Of a stretch of 64,000 nucleotides of DNA, positions 13,101 to 24,660 are shown in pieces. The translations under genes and the position numbers were made by a program. How positions within the stretch are numbered: the stretch's first letter is position 1; each line of letters begins with the position of its first letter. The stretch lies in NCBI GenBank assembly GCA_008973525.1, contig WACJ01000006.1, positions 62,001 to 126,000 on the forward strand. Reading direction: 5' to 3'. The stretch is from Stenopsyche tienmushanensis. Its lineage: Eukaryota > Arthropoda > Insecta > Trichoptera > Stenopsychidae. The notes beneath the pieces were generated by a model, which saw only the letters and a list, made by a program, of their open reading frames with translations, ran no database searches and was not told where the DNA came from.

Positions 13101-16100
13101 ACTAAATTATTTGATTTAAATTTTCAAAATATTAAAATGGTAGACTATAACTTTCTCGATTTATAAATATTTACTGAAACAAAAATTAGCTTTGTACAAA
13201 TTGGTGCAAAATTGTTTAGCGAAAAAGTTTATAAACTTTCCGTAATCAAGACCCCCCCTAGGTAATGCTTAGCAAATATGGCGAAACTTGTTTCAAATCG
13301 ATCTAAAAATCTACAAATAATCACGATAAAACCGTCTATCTATTTTTTCTAATACTATTATATCAAAATATATGTGTCTAAACATGAAGTAATCAATTTT
13401 TATCTATCCGATCACCAAACACGCCGCTTTTCGATGGCATCAGAATGTGAGATCTAATCACTACCCAGAAAACTATCATTCAATATTTCCGAAAAACGAT
13501 ACTTATCCAAAATCAACGCGCAGCACAAGTGGCAGATTATAATGAATATGACGCGTGCTGAAATTCCCATTTATATTTTTTCAGGTACAATTCTGAGCGT
13601 CTTCTGCAAGGACTTTTATTCGATGGCCGTTTATTCAACAGTATTTGGATTCACAATAGGCGCTTACGTTGGCCTCACATCGGTCATATTGGTCGATCTT
13701 TTGGGGCTCCATAAGCTGACTGATGCTTTCGGGCTTCTCCTGCTTTTCCAGGGATTTGCGTCGATAGTCGGCTCTCCGATAGCAGGTAAATATATAACTT
13801 AAAAGCACCCCACCCACCCCACAGTATAGATGGCGGTTGTTGTTTTAAAAAAACACCTACGCGCTACCATGATATGTATTTGGTACACTATATGAAATTC
13901 TGAACCCCGTATCTATTATATTTCATATCGATGTTCCCATTATTAGAGTCGAGTTGATTGTAAATGCGCAAGCTAGCAGACTTGTTAAGCCTTTCAAAAA
14001 ATGCTGAAAATTTTGACATGAGAAAGCAGTGCGCAAGATGGATGCCGCGTTTGCTTATAATGGAACAAAAACAAATATTCCGGAGTATGCCAACCCGTTC
14101 AACAAAAGTGCACAGCAAGGTGCAAAACCTGAATTTAATATCCATATCCGCAAGGATATGTAACGTTGAGGCGGGGGCGCTCTCAGGGGCAGAGTTCCCG
14201 GGCGGCTCCCCGCCCCCACGTGCTCGTCGGGATGGTCCATTCTTCTTTCGGGCCGTAATGCTACTGGACGAATGGATGGGAATGGACGAGCGTCAAATAG
14301 AAAGACTTTCTTCTGTAAATAACTATTTATTCCACACGAAAGAGAGATCTGGCTGCAGAAGGGATGACCTCCCACAGCCAAGGCTAACCGACAACTCTCC
14401 CCGACTCCCGCCTCCTGCGCGTCACTAGCGATCCGTCGGGCCTGTTGCTTGTCCGCAGGGCCACAAGAGATGGCGCTGTTAAAATAACACATTGCACCTG
14501 AAAAGAGACGGAAGATGTCGCTTTTAATCTGGAAAAATTAATCTGCTCAGACTAATAGCGCTATTGCGTGAAGATGTTAAATCGCCCATTCTCGCCCATC
14601 GTTCGCGACCTCATTTGCCGCGAGTCACCAATATAAGTTAGCCTCTGAGGGTGCTTCTGTGATTATACAGATGGCATCGGGTAAGCATTTATCCCCGAAA
14701 ATGCCTCTAAACCCCTAAAAAAAGACGGAGTGGCCAAAGGTCCAATCGGACCGCTTTTCGGACCGCTGACATGACGCCTAACTTGAACATTACAAAACGA
14801 AGTTGTCCAAAGAATACTGATCGGTTGAGCTATTTAAATCGGTATAAAATATATTTGCCTTTATTTTATTGCGGGCTGGGTCGGCTCAATGTTTAAGCGA
14901 TAAAGAAGAAAAGAGGGATTAGACAATTTAGCATATATTAATTAAAACGGACATAATCAATCAGTATTGATTCATATAAAGTTGAATGATCAAGTAATTT
15001 AAAAGCCGCCTGTTTTGCCACCCCTTTGTTACAGCCCTGTTTAGATTTTAAATGAGTATGTATATAATCCCAAAGGGAGTCGTTCTTAGTTCTACTACGG
15101 TGTTCAAAAAACTCTATTATATATCAAAAAGTTTTCCAAGCACTTCGAAATTTCAGATCATCGAAGAGCAAATAACTTTTCTTTCCAAACACTGAAGTTA
15201 GATCATATTTCTTATAATTGTATTTGATAAAAAAAATTGCTTATTTTTATTACACACCTCAGGCAATCATAAAACTATTTATTTATAAAATGCGTTTGAG
15301 TTATATTTATGATTTATGACTATTTAAAGACTATATATTGATTGGATTATATGGTAAACCCATTTCAAATCAAAATTTAGCACTCCATCATAAAATTTTC
15401 CTCATAATTTTGATAACGTTCAATATTCCACAGAAAATCTCCCAGAAGTATCTTTAAAATCATACAAATTGTGCCTCAAACCAATTTATCTATTTACTCA
15501 ACACTAAATATATCACACAACTTAATGATAACAATATAATTATTTAGATCCGGAAGCAGTTTATACATACAATACATATGGAGCTTGTGCTCCCTTAAAC
15601 ATTTGTATTGTTCGCTTCAACGATGCTTTTTGTTTACCTACATTTGCTTATGTACAACAAATCTGACTTGCGGCATCGACTGATATAACGGCTCTATACT
15701 GAAAAGTAAATATGTTCTTGTAACATGTGTGATTAGTGCTGTTTACACAGTATCCATTGGTGACCATTGCCAAATATTCACGACGAAAATATTTTCTGTT
15801 TATCCATCAAACATTTAAGACGTTAGAATGAATCTTTATACTAAATTAAAGCTTATTCTTGTCTCTGCAGTTCGCACGTCACACTTACGCATGTTTTCTC
15901 TATTTTTAAGTAATAATTTACTGCTTCATTTTTGTAAGTGTTTGCAAAACAATGACATTTTTACTTTTCAGGACATTATTTTTCAGTTTTTCATATTTGC
16001 TAATCTAAAAATGTGCGCTATCAATACTTGAATGAATGCACAAAACTGGCTTTTAAATTTGTCTTATAATATTTAATAAGTATGTTTTATCATGTTTGTG

Positions 16101-16855
16101 AAATCCCTATGAATTTAAATTAGCGAAGAAAAAAAACATACGTTATGTTTTTTGGAATACAAAAATGCTTTTTAATATTTGATACAAATTGCATACAAAA
16201 ACACAAACATCCTAATAATTTTATCCTGTATATAAATATGTATTATATTATAAAATTGCCTTCTTTTAAAATAAATATGAACTTACTTGCCTGAAAGAAA
16301 TCTTATTAAATACTGCCCCAAAAAAGACGTATAATTCATATCGTACAATCCAACCAAGCTAAGTCTCAATGAATTCCAATTGGATAGTAAATTTACATTT
16401 TATTATCAAGATCTATTTTGATAATTTTTACAAAATATCCATAAATTCAAATAAACATCATTATCATATCTCCGTTAGATTTCTGTATTGCACAAAAATG
16501 TCATTAAATCGATCCCTATCATCTCTATTTTGACCTGCTATCATTAATATATTTCACAATTTTATATGATATCATTCTCTAGTCTACAGTTTTAGCATTG
16601 AATTTATAAATAAATATGTATTTAATTGTTTTATGCATTATATTTTAATAATTTACTTAAATATCAATATTAATTATGCTTTATTATTATTTTCTAGGTG
16701 CTCTTTATGATGCTGTACAGTCATATAATCCTGGATTCTATGTATCTGGTATAACAATAACATTGAGTGGCATAATATTATTTACAATACCGCCGATCAA
16801 AAGATATCAAGCGAGAAAAGCCCACACACCACCACCAGAACTGCAAGCTCTTTGA
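10175..16855 (+). CDS. SLC16 monocarboxylate-transporter-like protein, 5' incomplete
   Basis: Three coding exons join in frame: 10175-11362, 13585-13785 and 16698-16855 (stop TGA). Each junction completes a split codon (G|GT, A|GT, G|GT). The visible 514 or so residues show major-facilitator architecture. Exon 1 starts after a TTTCAG acceptor with PISSVFVNWYGCR, the start of TM3 in SLC16 proteins, and continues with helices rich in Gly (GVGTGLGFGLIYLPA; GIAVCGSGVGTF). A hydrophilic Asn/Ser/Gln-rich loop of about 180 residues follows, as usual between TM6 and TM7. The second half of the fold spans the rest of exon 1 and exons 2-3, ending PPPELQAL. The family moves monocarboxylates or related small acids across the plasma membrane; the substrate cannot be read here. 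The N-terminal 80 or so residues with the GG-x-GW motif are missing upstream. Candidate AATAAA signals lie at 17238 and 17284. Confidence 0.82.
11655..11716 (-). repeat. Terminal fragment of a TTAA-bounded MITE-like element
   Basis: Inside intron 1 of the SLC16-like gene, this stretch (TCTTTCCGATACACGAAG ... AGAAACGTCCC, then TTAA at 11717-11720) is the reverse complement of the left end of the element at 37489-38187. Only the terminal 60 or so bases are recognisable. Confidence 0.55.
13885..13960 (-). repeat. hAT-associated dispersed repeat, short copy
   Basis: The sequence GAACCCCGTATCTATTATATTTCATATC followed by GTTCCCATTATTAGAGTCGAG (only the shared core is given) matches both copy A near 6430-6490 and copy B near 25930-25990. 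It lies just after the second SLC16-like coding exon. Confidence 0.5.
14005..14090 (+). mobile_element. Mariner transposase fragment
   Basis: The + frame reads MRKQCARWMPRLLIMEQKQ. This matches the mariner-family linker KVCARWVPRLLTxEQK between the helix-turn-helix and catalytic parts of the transposase. Only this short segment is recognisable. It is flanked on the right by an unrelated GC-rich LTR-like block. Confidence 0.5.
14159..14489 (-). repeat. Candidate solo LTR
   Basis: This 331-bp block is strikingly GC-rich against its neighbours. Read on the minus strand it begins TGTTATTTTAACAGCGCC and ends AACGTTACA, so it has the TGT...ACA ends of an LTR. It contains an AATAAA signal in the same orientation near its middle (14325). 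No flanking 4-6 bp duplication is visible and no second LTR or internal retroelement region was found nearby. It could instead be another GC-rich mobile fragment. Confidence 0.4.
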
Positions 16856-19225
16856 AGCGTCCAAGAAATATCGCTTTGTTGAAGAAAGCTTCCATAATAT
16901 TCAAGAGATTAAAAACAACATCCAACGTGTACTTGACAAATATAATATTGTACATACATTTAAAATTATATAAAGTTAAGGTTTACGTGAAATAAGCACA
17001 CCATAATAAATCAGTTTATAGGCCATATCACCGTAAACTTTTCAGAATTTCATAAGATTGACTGAAGACTGAAATTGAATAAGTGCAAAAATTTGAAAGT
17101 CTTAAGCGTTTGAATTGATTTATTTTTTAAATTGTATACTATAATATAATCTGGTGATGAACGTTGTTTTCTTCTTCTTTAAATTACTCAAAACAGTATC
17201 ATAATTCTTTGTGCCTTCTCGTGGGGATTGTTTTAAAAATAAAGGGACCGAATATAATAAGTAAAAAGTTGATAACAAATACCAATAAAGCGACTGAAAT
17301 TTTATACAGTGGAATAGCTAGATAAAAGACATCAATGTGTCTCAGTATTGAACATAAAACCTCCGGTTAAACACATTATAACTACATTGTTCGGGTGATT
17401 TAAGACGTTATGAAATGCATTATTTTGGCTATATATATTTATGTAGTATTGGAAATTCTTAAATAATACAAAAATCTTTTCTTCTTGAATTGTTCTGCCT
17501 TAAAGTGAAAGTGCCAATTTTTATATTAATTTTTTAGTTGTTATAAAATTTTGGTTATGATTAATTTATTATTATATATATTTTAAAAACATCATATTCA
17601 ACTGGATCATTAATCTTGTGATATAGTAATTTAATTTAATTCATTGTCTATATCAGCACAAATATATTTCTGTAAATTCTGCAAAAGGTTAAAACCAAAA
17701 ACTCAATAAATTATCTCTAAATATTGATTATTAATATTGGTATGGATTTGTATTATTTATCTGTTTTGAGTTTAAATAATTTTTGTGATCACTATGGCCT
17801 CTTTAAATCAAAATGCTTTTACACTACATATTATTTCAGTAAATACAATATACATCCGTATTGATATAACTATCGTTGTTTGAATGGATTAATGTGAAGA
17901 CTATTTAATAATATCCATGTTTGAATGTATGTAATATAACTCTAATTAAGCAATGGGAATAATCAGTCGATGTTAATGTAAAAAACAAGCCTATTAATCA
18001 TCGCAATGATGCAAAAATTATATTTTGTTAATATAAATAAAATATATTCAAGTCATAGCATCCCACATTGCGTAGGAAAGCATCGTTTTGAATAATCCTT
18101 AAGTTCTATTGTAAATGTGGTCCATTTGATGTGGTTAATGATTAAGGATCGATTAAAAATAAGCTTTCTTACACGTTATATTTTTTACATTTCTCACATA
18201 TCTGAACCAAATTAGAATAATAGATACGTTCTATTGAATATGTACATATTTACGCTACAGCCTTAAAATATTCATGTAAATAGTGCCAATGTATTAATTA
18301 AAAGTTGCTTATAAAGGGTCCAATGCAACTAATAATGTCTTTTCACTATTCCAACATAGACCAACTCTCTGTATACTATTTAAAGAACTTTTTTGTAAAT
18401 ATTGCTGTGCAATCATAATTGATTGTTTACTTCAGACAATAATGTTCTGGATCATTTCATATTATTATTTTGTCTTTTTACCTAGTTATATAAATATTTG
18501 AAGCACAATTCAATTGATTTCTATTAGCGTCAACAAATTTATGATCATTTTTCAATATGTTTTTAGTTTTATGATGGGAAATTTAGAATTTCATTATTTT
18601 CCATTTTATATATATAAATCATATTATTTTGTAAATATTAATGATTTTGTAAAATATTAAGGTATTGTAATTTTGTATGTAAGATTCGATATAATATGAA
18701 AGTACCTGCGAGGGTAGATGTTATAAATGCATGAGGAAATTTTTCATTTTTTATGAATGTGTCATGAAGTGTTCACATTTGCTCTTAATATTTCTTAGAC
18801 ATCAGCACTAAAAATATCTTCCTCTACCTAATAAGGAATTGTATGAAATAAGTATTTAATAAGACTTTCCCTAAGCCTTTTTTTCATCTTATACTGATTC
18901 ATTTTTAATCTCTTAACATTTATTATTTTAACACTAAGGAATAATTGTCAGGCCTTCATGACATCTGCGATGTTACCTATACAAATAATTAATAAGTTTG
19001 ATGTACAAAATTGAATAAAATATTTTTTTATTAGTGAATTACTGTTTTATTGCATTTTTTCTTCTTCTCGTACACTTTAAATTCTTATATAACAAGTACT
19101 AAAACCACACATGACGTATTTACAATGATCATACAATTATTTATTCTTACGCTTAAAATGCTTCTGACGTTAAAAATAATTCATACACAAATGTTTATAT
19201 TAGCTAACTTTAACACAATTGTTAA
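16856..19225. other. Convergent 3' region between SLC16-like gene and opsin-like gene
   Basis: No coding sequence was recognised. The left part is likely the 3' UTR of the SLC16-like gene, with AATAAA at 17238-17243 and 17284-17289. The right end holds the minus-strand poly(A) signal of the opsin-like gene (TTTATT on the + strand at 19140-19145). The rest is AT-rich without clear repeats. Confidence 0.5.
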
Positions 19226-21390
19226 CTATTGCTGATACGATATCATTGTGAAACCAGAAGTTCTTCTCCCTTTTTTAATAATCCCATAGTTCTTCTTACA
19301 ACGACCCAATAAAGCTGTTCGAATTCGTGGCTCTCCAGCCAAGTAGCACAATAATGGCACCATTGTAGAAGCCTTTAAAATTAACAAATAATATAGATTA
19401 ATAATGTATTGAATGTATATTTAGAAGATATTATTTGTTTTGATTTAATATACATACCTCAGAGCTGAGAGGAGCTAATATAACAATTGCTGTTGATGGT
19501 CTATGAAAGCGTAATGATCTTGTATAACTACTTGTAGCTATCCAAGCGGCTAAAATTGCTTGAGGAATCCAAAATAATAGTAAAAGACCAGCAACGGCGG
19601 CAGTGTTCTATAAAGAATATACTCTTACAATTATAAATAAACTAAAATTACCGTCTAACACAACATTTTAACAATCTCTTCCCATTATGTAAAGCAAATA
19701 ATAGAGTTGAAATTTAATATATGTATGTGGTCAGTAAGTACTTACCTTTGTAAGTGACCATTGCTCCCATTCCATATCAACCAACCGCTGACGCTTATTC
19801 AATAATAGGGCTTTCCAAAGAGAAACTATTCTAAAATATGTACATAAGAATAAATAATAAGATCACAAATGTTATAGATCAATATGCTCAATGTAATTAG
19901 ATTTAAGCATGCTAAATTTTATATAATTTATTATAAAAACTATTTGATACTTACATAACAATTATAGGAAGCAACCCTGCAATGATCACCACCAGAAAAT
20001 TAAAGCTTCCTTGTTTTAAATTATGATACCTCCAATCCAATGTGCAAACTGTGCCGGTTATATCGCATCCATACGAGCCGTAATCGATTAACGGAGGAAT
20101 AGAAAATGCCACAGAATACACCCAGCAAAAGACTATGCATCCAATGTAAAACTTTATACTCAGCTCTCTACCTAATAAATTAGATTTTATTACACCTCAA
20201 ATTAAATGTTCACTGAAGAACCAATTGCTACATATTATGCATGCAAAATATAAATAAAAATCACCATTTTTTGCACGTCTCGCTAGAAGAAATCTTTCAA
20301 AACATAAAACCATCAATGATGTCATTTGAAAAACGCCAGATAATTGATGCATGAATGCAAATAGCTTGCAACAATCTTGACCAAATAGCCATCTAAAATA
20401 TATATAAAATACAATGTATTATACAACATTCATTTTTTCATTGATATACATTTTGAAAATATGTTAATTTAAATTCTTACCTGCCCGCTATAGCTGACGG
20501 TCCAGCAAAGGGAAAACCTCCGATGATACCTCTTCCCAAGCTTGCGGTACACATATTCAAAATGAGTAAATGGCTTTTGAACGAAAGCAAATGACTCTGT
20601 ATAAATGTAACGATCATCCAACTATTTAAAAGAACGCCTCCGACCCCTATAAAAACATCATTTTATAATCATAATTTGAACAATCTCTATCGTCGTCGAG
20701 TATTAATATACGAATTAGATTAAATTACAGTTTCGTACCGGATGAAAATTGCTGCAGTGTGAATTAGCATGAAAGAACTTGATATACGGCATTCGTTGAA
20801 ATAAACAAGTATACTTTAAGAACTAAGAGATTTCCTTTCACTTTCTATGGAAAACTTGAAACGACACACCTCTTTAAACCTGATATTTTGAGTGATGCAC
20901 GGTGCAAAGAAAGCCAAATAATTTAATGTCGATAATATTAACGAGTGTTATATAGCAAATTTAAAATAGATAATTGAATGCATCAAACGTTTAACGGTAA
21001 ATTGATCATATTCAGCGATGAATTAGAAATCATCAACCAGATTAAATTGAAAGTAAAGCCAGTTCACACCATTTTAATTTATTCTCTATTCAATATGCAG
21101 ATCGATCATAGCATGATTATGATTAATATATGCGTGCATTTAATATTATGCCAATTTATTCATAATGTTTTATACAAACAAACAACGAGCAAAGCATAAC
21201 CGATACATGTTATTCATTTTTATGAGATGTATAATTTTGTTTGCGTTATATGCGAATTTATTAACATTATTTGAGGGAATTGAATAATATAATAAATAAA
21301 TCACTCACCGAATATAATAATACAAGAACCTAATAAGGTCTTGTATGAATTATCCAATGTGTACCAAGGACACTCAGATTCTGAATACAT
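19226..21390 (-). CDS. Opsin-like GPCR with Glu at the retinal-lysine position
   Basis: Seven exons on the minus strand join in frame: 21390-21309 (ATG), 20646-20481, 20392-20265, 20171-19955, 19830-19746, 19607-19458 and 19372-19226 (stop TAG), giving 324 residues. Seven hydrophobic segments are present. Opsin marks: Cys91 in TM3 paired with Cys168 in the loop-2 motif CTLDW, Asp162 at about the Glu181 position, and ERF at 115-117 in place of DRY, with the same 24-residue spacing from the TM3 Cys as in rhodopsin. In TM7, PLSSEASTMVPLLCY places Glu276 ten residues before the Tyr of NPxxY, exactly where opsins have the retinal-binding Lys. NPxxY itself is degenerate. The length fits RGR/retinochrome-type opsins. 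I recall an unclassified lepidopteran opsin group with Glu at this site and believe this is a member. Whether it binds retinal, and what it signals to, cannot be read here. The SLC16-like gene converges on it. Confidence 0.8.
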
Positions 21391-21716
21391 TTTCAACGTT
21401 AAAAGAACTCCTGTTGCAAATTTTCACAGATTTCGATTGTTTCTTAACCAACACTGGATAGCTAATGCCATCGGACTAGTTTGTCCTCACAAAAGATTTG
21501 AGTCTACACAGGCAGGATGGTGGACAATGGGATTTGAAATATGAGAACTTCAGATAGGAGACAACGTCGCAGGTAAGATTGTACAACATGGTGCCATGTT
21601 TGAATTCTAATTAAATTCATGATACATTTTAATATCACTTTATTTTAAAAAATATGCTTAAAAACTACTTAAATTTATGAAAAATCATTTTAAATCATTA
21701 TCATATTCTATCAGAC

Positions 21717-22098
21717 TTTGAACACTCGTATTGGCAAGCTTGGTCCTGGTTTCCAAATCCTTCGGTGCCAAGACGTCTCCTTTAAATATGGCATTGGACT
21801 TATTTATATGGGATACAACTTCCTTTTCAAGATCCTATATATTAAAAAAATAAATTATATTAAAAATATTCATAAAAATGTAAAATATTTCATTAATTTT
21901 ATGTAAGTAATTACCAAAATTTCATTGATTTGTGTTGGGGAATCAATCATTAACCTGCGGAGCTTCTCTAGGAGGCATCCGTGGAGCCGCAGGTGGAGGC
22001 GCGCGGCTAGGGTTCGCCGCCCCAAGTTGGAGGGCTTTGCACGTGGCCAGCACCTCTCGGCACAGCTCCTCCACGCGGGATTAGCCGACTGGCACTCA
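21717..22098 (-). pseudogene. Unrecognised two-exon coding fragment, possibly broken
   Basis: A GC-rich block (22098-21955) follows a TTTTTAG acceptor on the minus strand and runs in one frame to EKLRRLMIDSPTQINEIL, then a GTAATT donor near 21914. An in-frame partner after a TATATAG acceptor near 21836 reads DLEKEVVSHINKSN through KLANTSVQSLIE to a stop. The other frame of the GC-rich block looks better as protein (VEELCREVLATCKALQLG, then a Pro-rich tail), but a stop immediately precedes it. This conflict suggests a frameshifted remnant or a misread border. It lies just 5' of the opsin-like gene on the same strand. I do not recognise the protein. Confidence 0.3.
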
Positions 22099-22609
22099 CC
22101 TCTAAAAATAAAATGTTTTTTTTAAATACTAGTTATTTAAAACAATTAATTTCTGCTAATAAATTACTTGAAAAAATAATTTAGAACCACTGATCTAGTT
22201 AGTGAAATAAGAATTAACGCAAATTGCACTATATCATGAGCACATTGGTGTAAAACATATCCTGCTGCTAAAAAATTCAATGAAACACATATTAAAAAAT
22301 GCTGAAAATTGAAGTGCTAGAATGGAGTCTCAAAATAAGCGAATTTACAATACGCGAATTTGCAATAACACGCATAAAAATAAAATCCATAGATGAAATC
22401 GATCTTGAAATTCATTTGAACGCGTTGATATTTGACATATTTAGGCATTTTACTAATTAATAAGCCTTCTGATATGTTAAATATATGCAATATGTATCAA
22501 ATTAAATTTGTATTAAGAAAATAACGCGCGATAGAAATTTTTGCTTTCATTGCTTTTTTTATATGTTAATGGAAATTTGTTAGGTAAAAGATTAAGCTGT
22601 GTTCGTGTA

Positions 22610-22860
22610 ATCTAGTATATAAAAAATAATATTTGTTTGTTCGTGTTTAATGCGCTGCCATACCGTTCATCCAATTGCGATAAAACTTCATGAACTTATT
22701 GCTTATATTTGTGGGAACAACATAGACATAATAAAAATATCGTTTGTATGCGCAATTTGTTATGCGAGACGTTTAGCGTATGCACTATGTTAAGGCATAT
22801 TAAGTGTTCACAATGAGCATCACCAAGGCGTCGGCAGCTATTCCGCGTCCATGAGTCCAA
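22610..22860 (+). repeat. Dispersed repeat, Helentron-like, copy 1
   Basis: Begins TCTAGTATATAAAAAATAA and continues with TTGTTCGT...ATGCGCTGCCATACCGTTCATCC. Inverted copies occur at 38770-39130 and 41980-42175. A TC start followed by a TATA run and the CCGTTCATCC segment resemble non-autonomous Helitron2/Helentron repeats of insects, but no hairpin end was verified, so the class is tentative. Confidence 0.4.
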
Positions 22861-23199
22861 CAGGAGACTCGAAATATCGAAAATCTTGCACTGAGAATAC
22901 AAGACTTCAGTTGATGCTCAAATTCATCTCCAAAATCAATTCAAATATTTTATTACATATCAGATATTTGAGCTCGCGAACTATTTGGGAGTTACAAGTA
23001 TTTTTATTTTTGAATTCGAATAATCAGATTTTTAACCAAAAACGATTGGTAATTTAACGGCATATTGTTGATAAAACTTGTTTTGGCGAGTGCTTAAGGC
23101 TATAAAAATTATGTTATCGTTATCAAATAGTAAATCGAAACAAAGCGATAAAGTGAAATATTAACCTTTTGAGGAGTTCAGTCACGTATTTGCGATCAA

Positions 23200-23370
23200 A
23201 TTCCAGTGATTCAGAAAGAGCATTTTTACACTATGAGTTACGAAAGATACAGAGCCGGATAATGTATTGCACGATGAGTTTGAAGAGAGACAGAGACGGA
23301 AAGAGTGCTTGCGTACATCGTACGATTGTATAGTATAACCCAAATGTATCGACTAATAATATGTGAATGA
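23200..23370 (+). repeat. Repeat related to 52805-52960
   Basis: Shared landmarks occur in the same order: TTCAGAAAGAGCA, GAGACAGAG, GTACAATTGTA/GTACGATTGTA, and TATCGACTAATAAT. The two stretches are in the same orientation, with differing insert lengths. The copy at 52.7-53.0 kb has a 108-codon open frame that I do not recognise. Confidence 0.35.
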
Positions 23371-23591
23371 TATAATGAATCGATTTCAAATGTATTGTGT
23401 GCTATCGACAGTATTTATTTATTTATATACAAACTTCATACACGCTGCGCAGTCCTGTCAGATAAGTGGATTTGTACGGACGATAAATGGCGGACATACA
23501 AATATAGCATCTAAGTTTATTATGATTTTGAATTAGCTCACTACTCAAATGGTTAAGGAAATGAATTCATCTTTTTTTGATCGCGTGGTAA

Positions 23592-23758
23592 ATGATTGCT
23601 CTACAGTGCAAATACAAGAGGCCCTTGGCGCAATTTAAGTTTGAAGATCCCTGGACTCATTTGATAATATTTTACCTGGGTCAAACTCTGATATTTGATC
23701 CTCGATATGCGCGATTTCCTACGGACAGAAAACGACCTAGTTTTTCAATTGAAGGTTA
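23592..23758 (+). other. Possible small exon, unrecognised
   Basis: From an ATG at about 23592 the + frame is open for 55 or so codons (MIALQCKYKRPLAQF ... FDPRYARFPTDRKRPSFSIE) and ends at a plausible donor, GTTAGT, near 23757. An open frame of 67 codons at 23841-24044 lies after a TTTTTAG, but it does not continue this frame without a stop. No family was recognised. It may be a real small gene, a remnant or chance. Confidence 0.2.
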
Positions 23759-24660
23759 GTATTTCAACCACGATTTCTACATGCCACATAAAAGTAAAAC
23801 CATGTTAAAATAAACATATTTTTTAGCAATTTCTTAAATTATGAAGGAGTATGATCGGATGAAAAATTCTTTTACAACAAATATTCAGAAGACTGGTACA
23901 ATTTTCCAAGAAGAAATTAAATATGATGAAGAAAGTAAACATGATTTTGATAGTGGTGTATATGAAAACCTATGGCAAAATAAAAAAAATGCTTCCATTA
24001 TATCCGAATATATAGAAAATGATATTCAATTTCTCATCTTATGATCAAACCGAGAAATCGTCTGAATATTTCCGAAAGATGAGACCTTCGTTTGTTCCTT
24101 ACGAAAACTGAATCAGATATCAAATATTGGGATTCTCAGTATCAATCTCAAGAATCTCATCAATAAAAATTTGAATCTAACTTCAATAGATTCAATTTTT
24201 ATGCATGCAAAGTATAAATTTAACTACTGTAGAAATAAAAAGGTTGACCTCCCTGGTCACTTTTTTTAAAGTCGAGGAATTAAAGATGATAGATTAAAAT
24301 GCTTTCTTATTCTTGTATTTATTTTTTACTCGCATTTTCTAATCGATTCTTTCAAATTTTCTTCACAAACAACTAGTACTAATTTCAAACAAGTCGTAAA
24401 TTTCAATCCTCAAACGACGCAATATGTTTACATTTTCTTGTCAAAAGATTTATTGTTCCGCAATACATTAACGTAATTCTATCCTTGAAATGAATGTTCA
24501 TTGTTTGGCAAAAACAGAAAGCAAAAATTTAGTTCATTATACAAATGCGTCACAATAAAGCAAATACATAATATAAATACCAAAATGAAATAGTCTTTGT
24601 GATGTATTTTAATATTTTTCTTTGAAATAAATAATGTATTGGAATCAGTTGAGTTGAGAT

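Noticed and set aside
14055..14492. 145-codon minus-strand frame
   Set aside because: It covers the candidate LTR; LTRs often have chance open frames, and no domain is visible.
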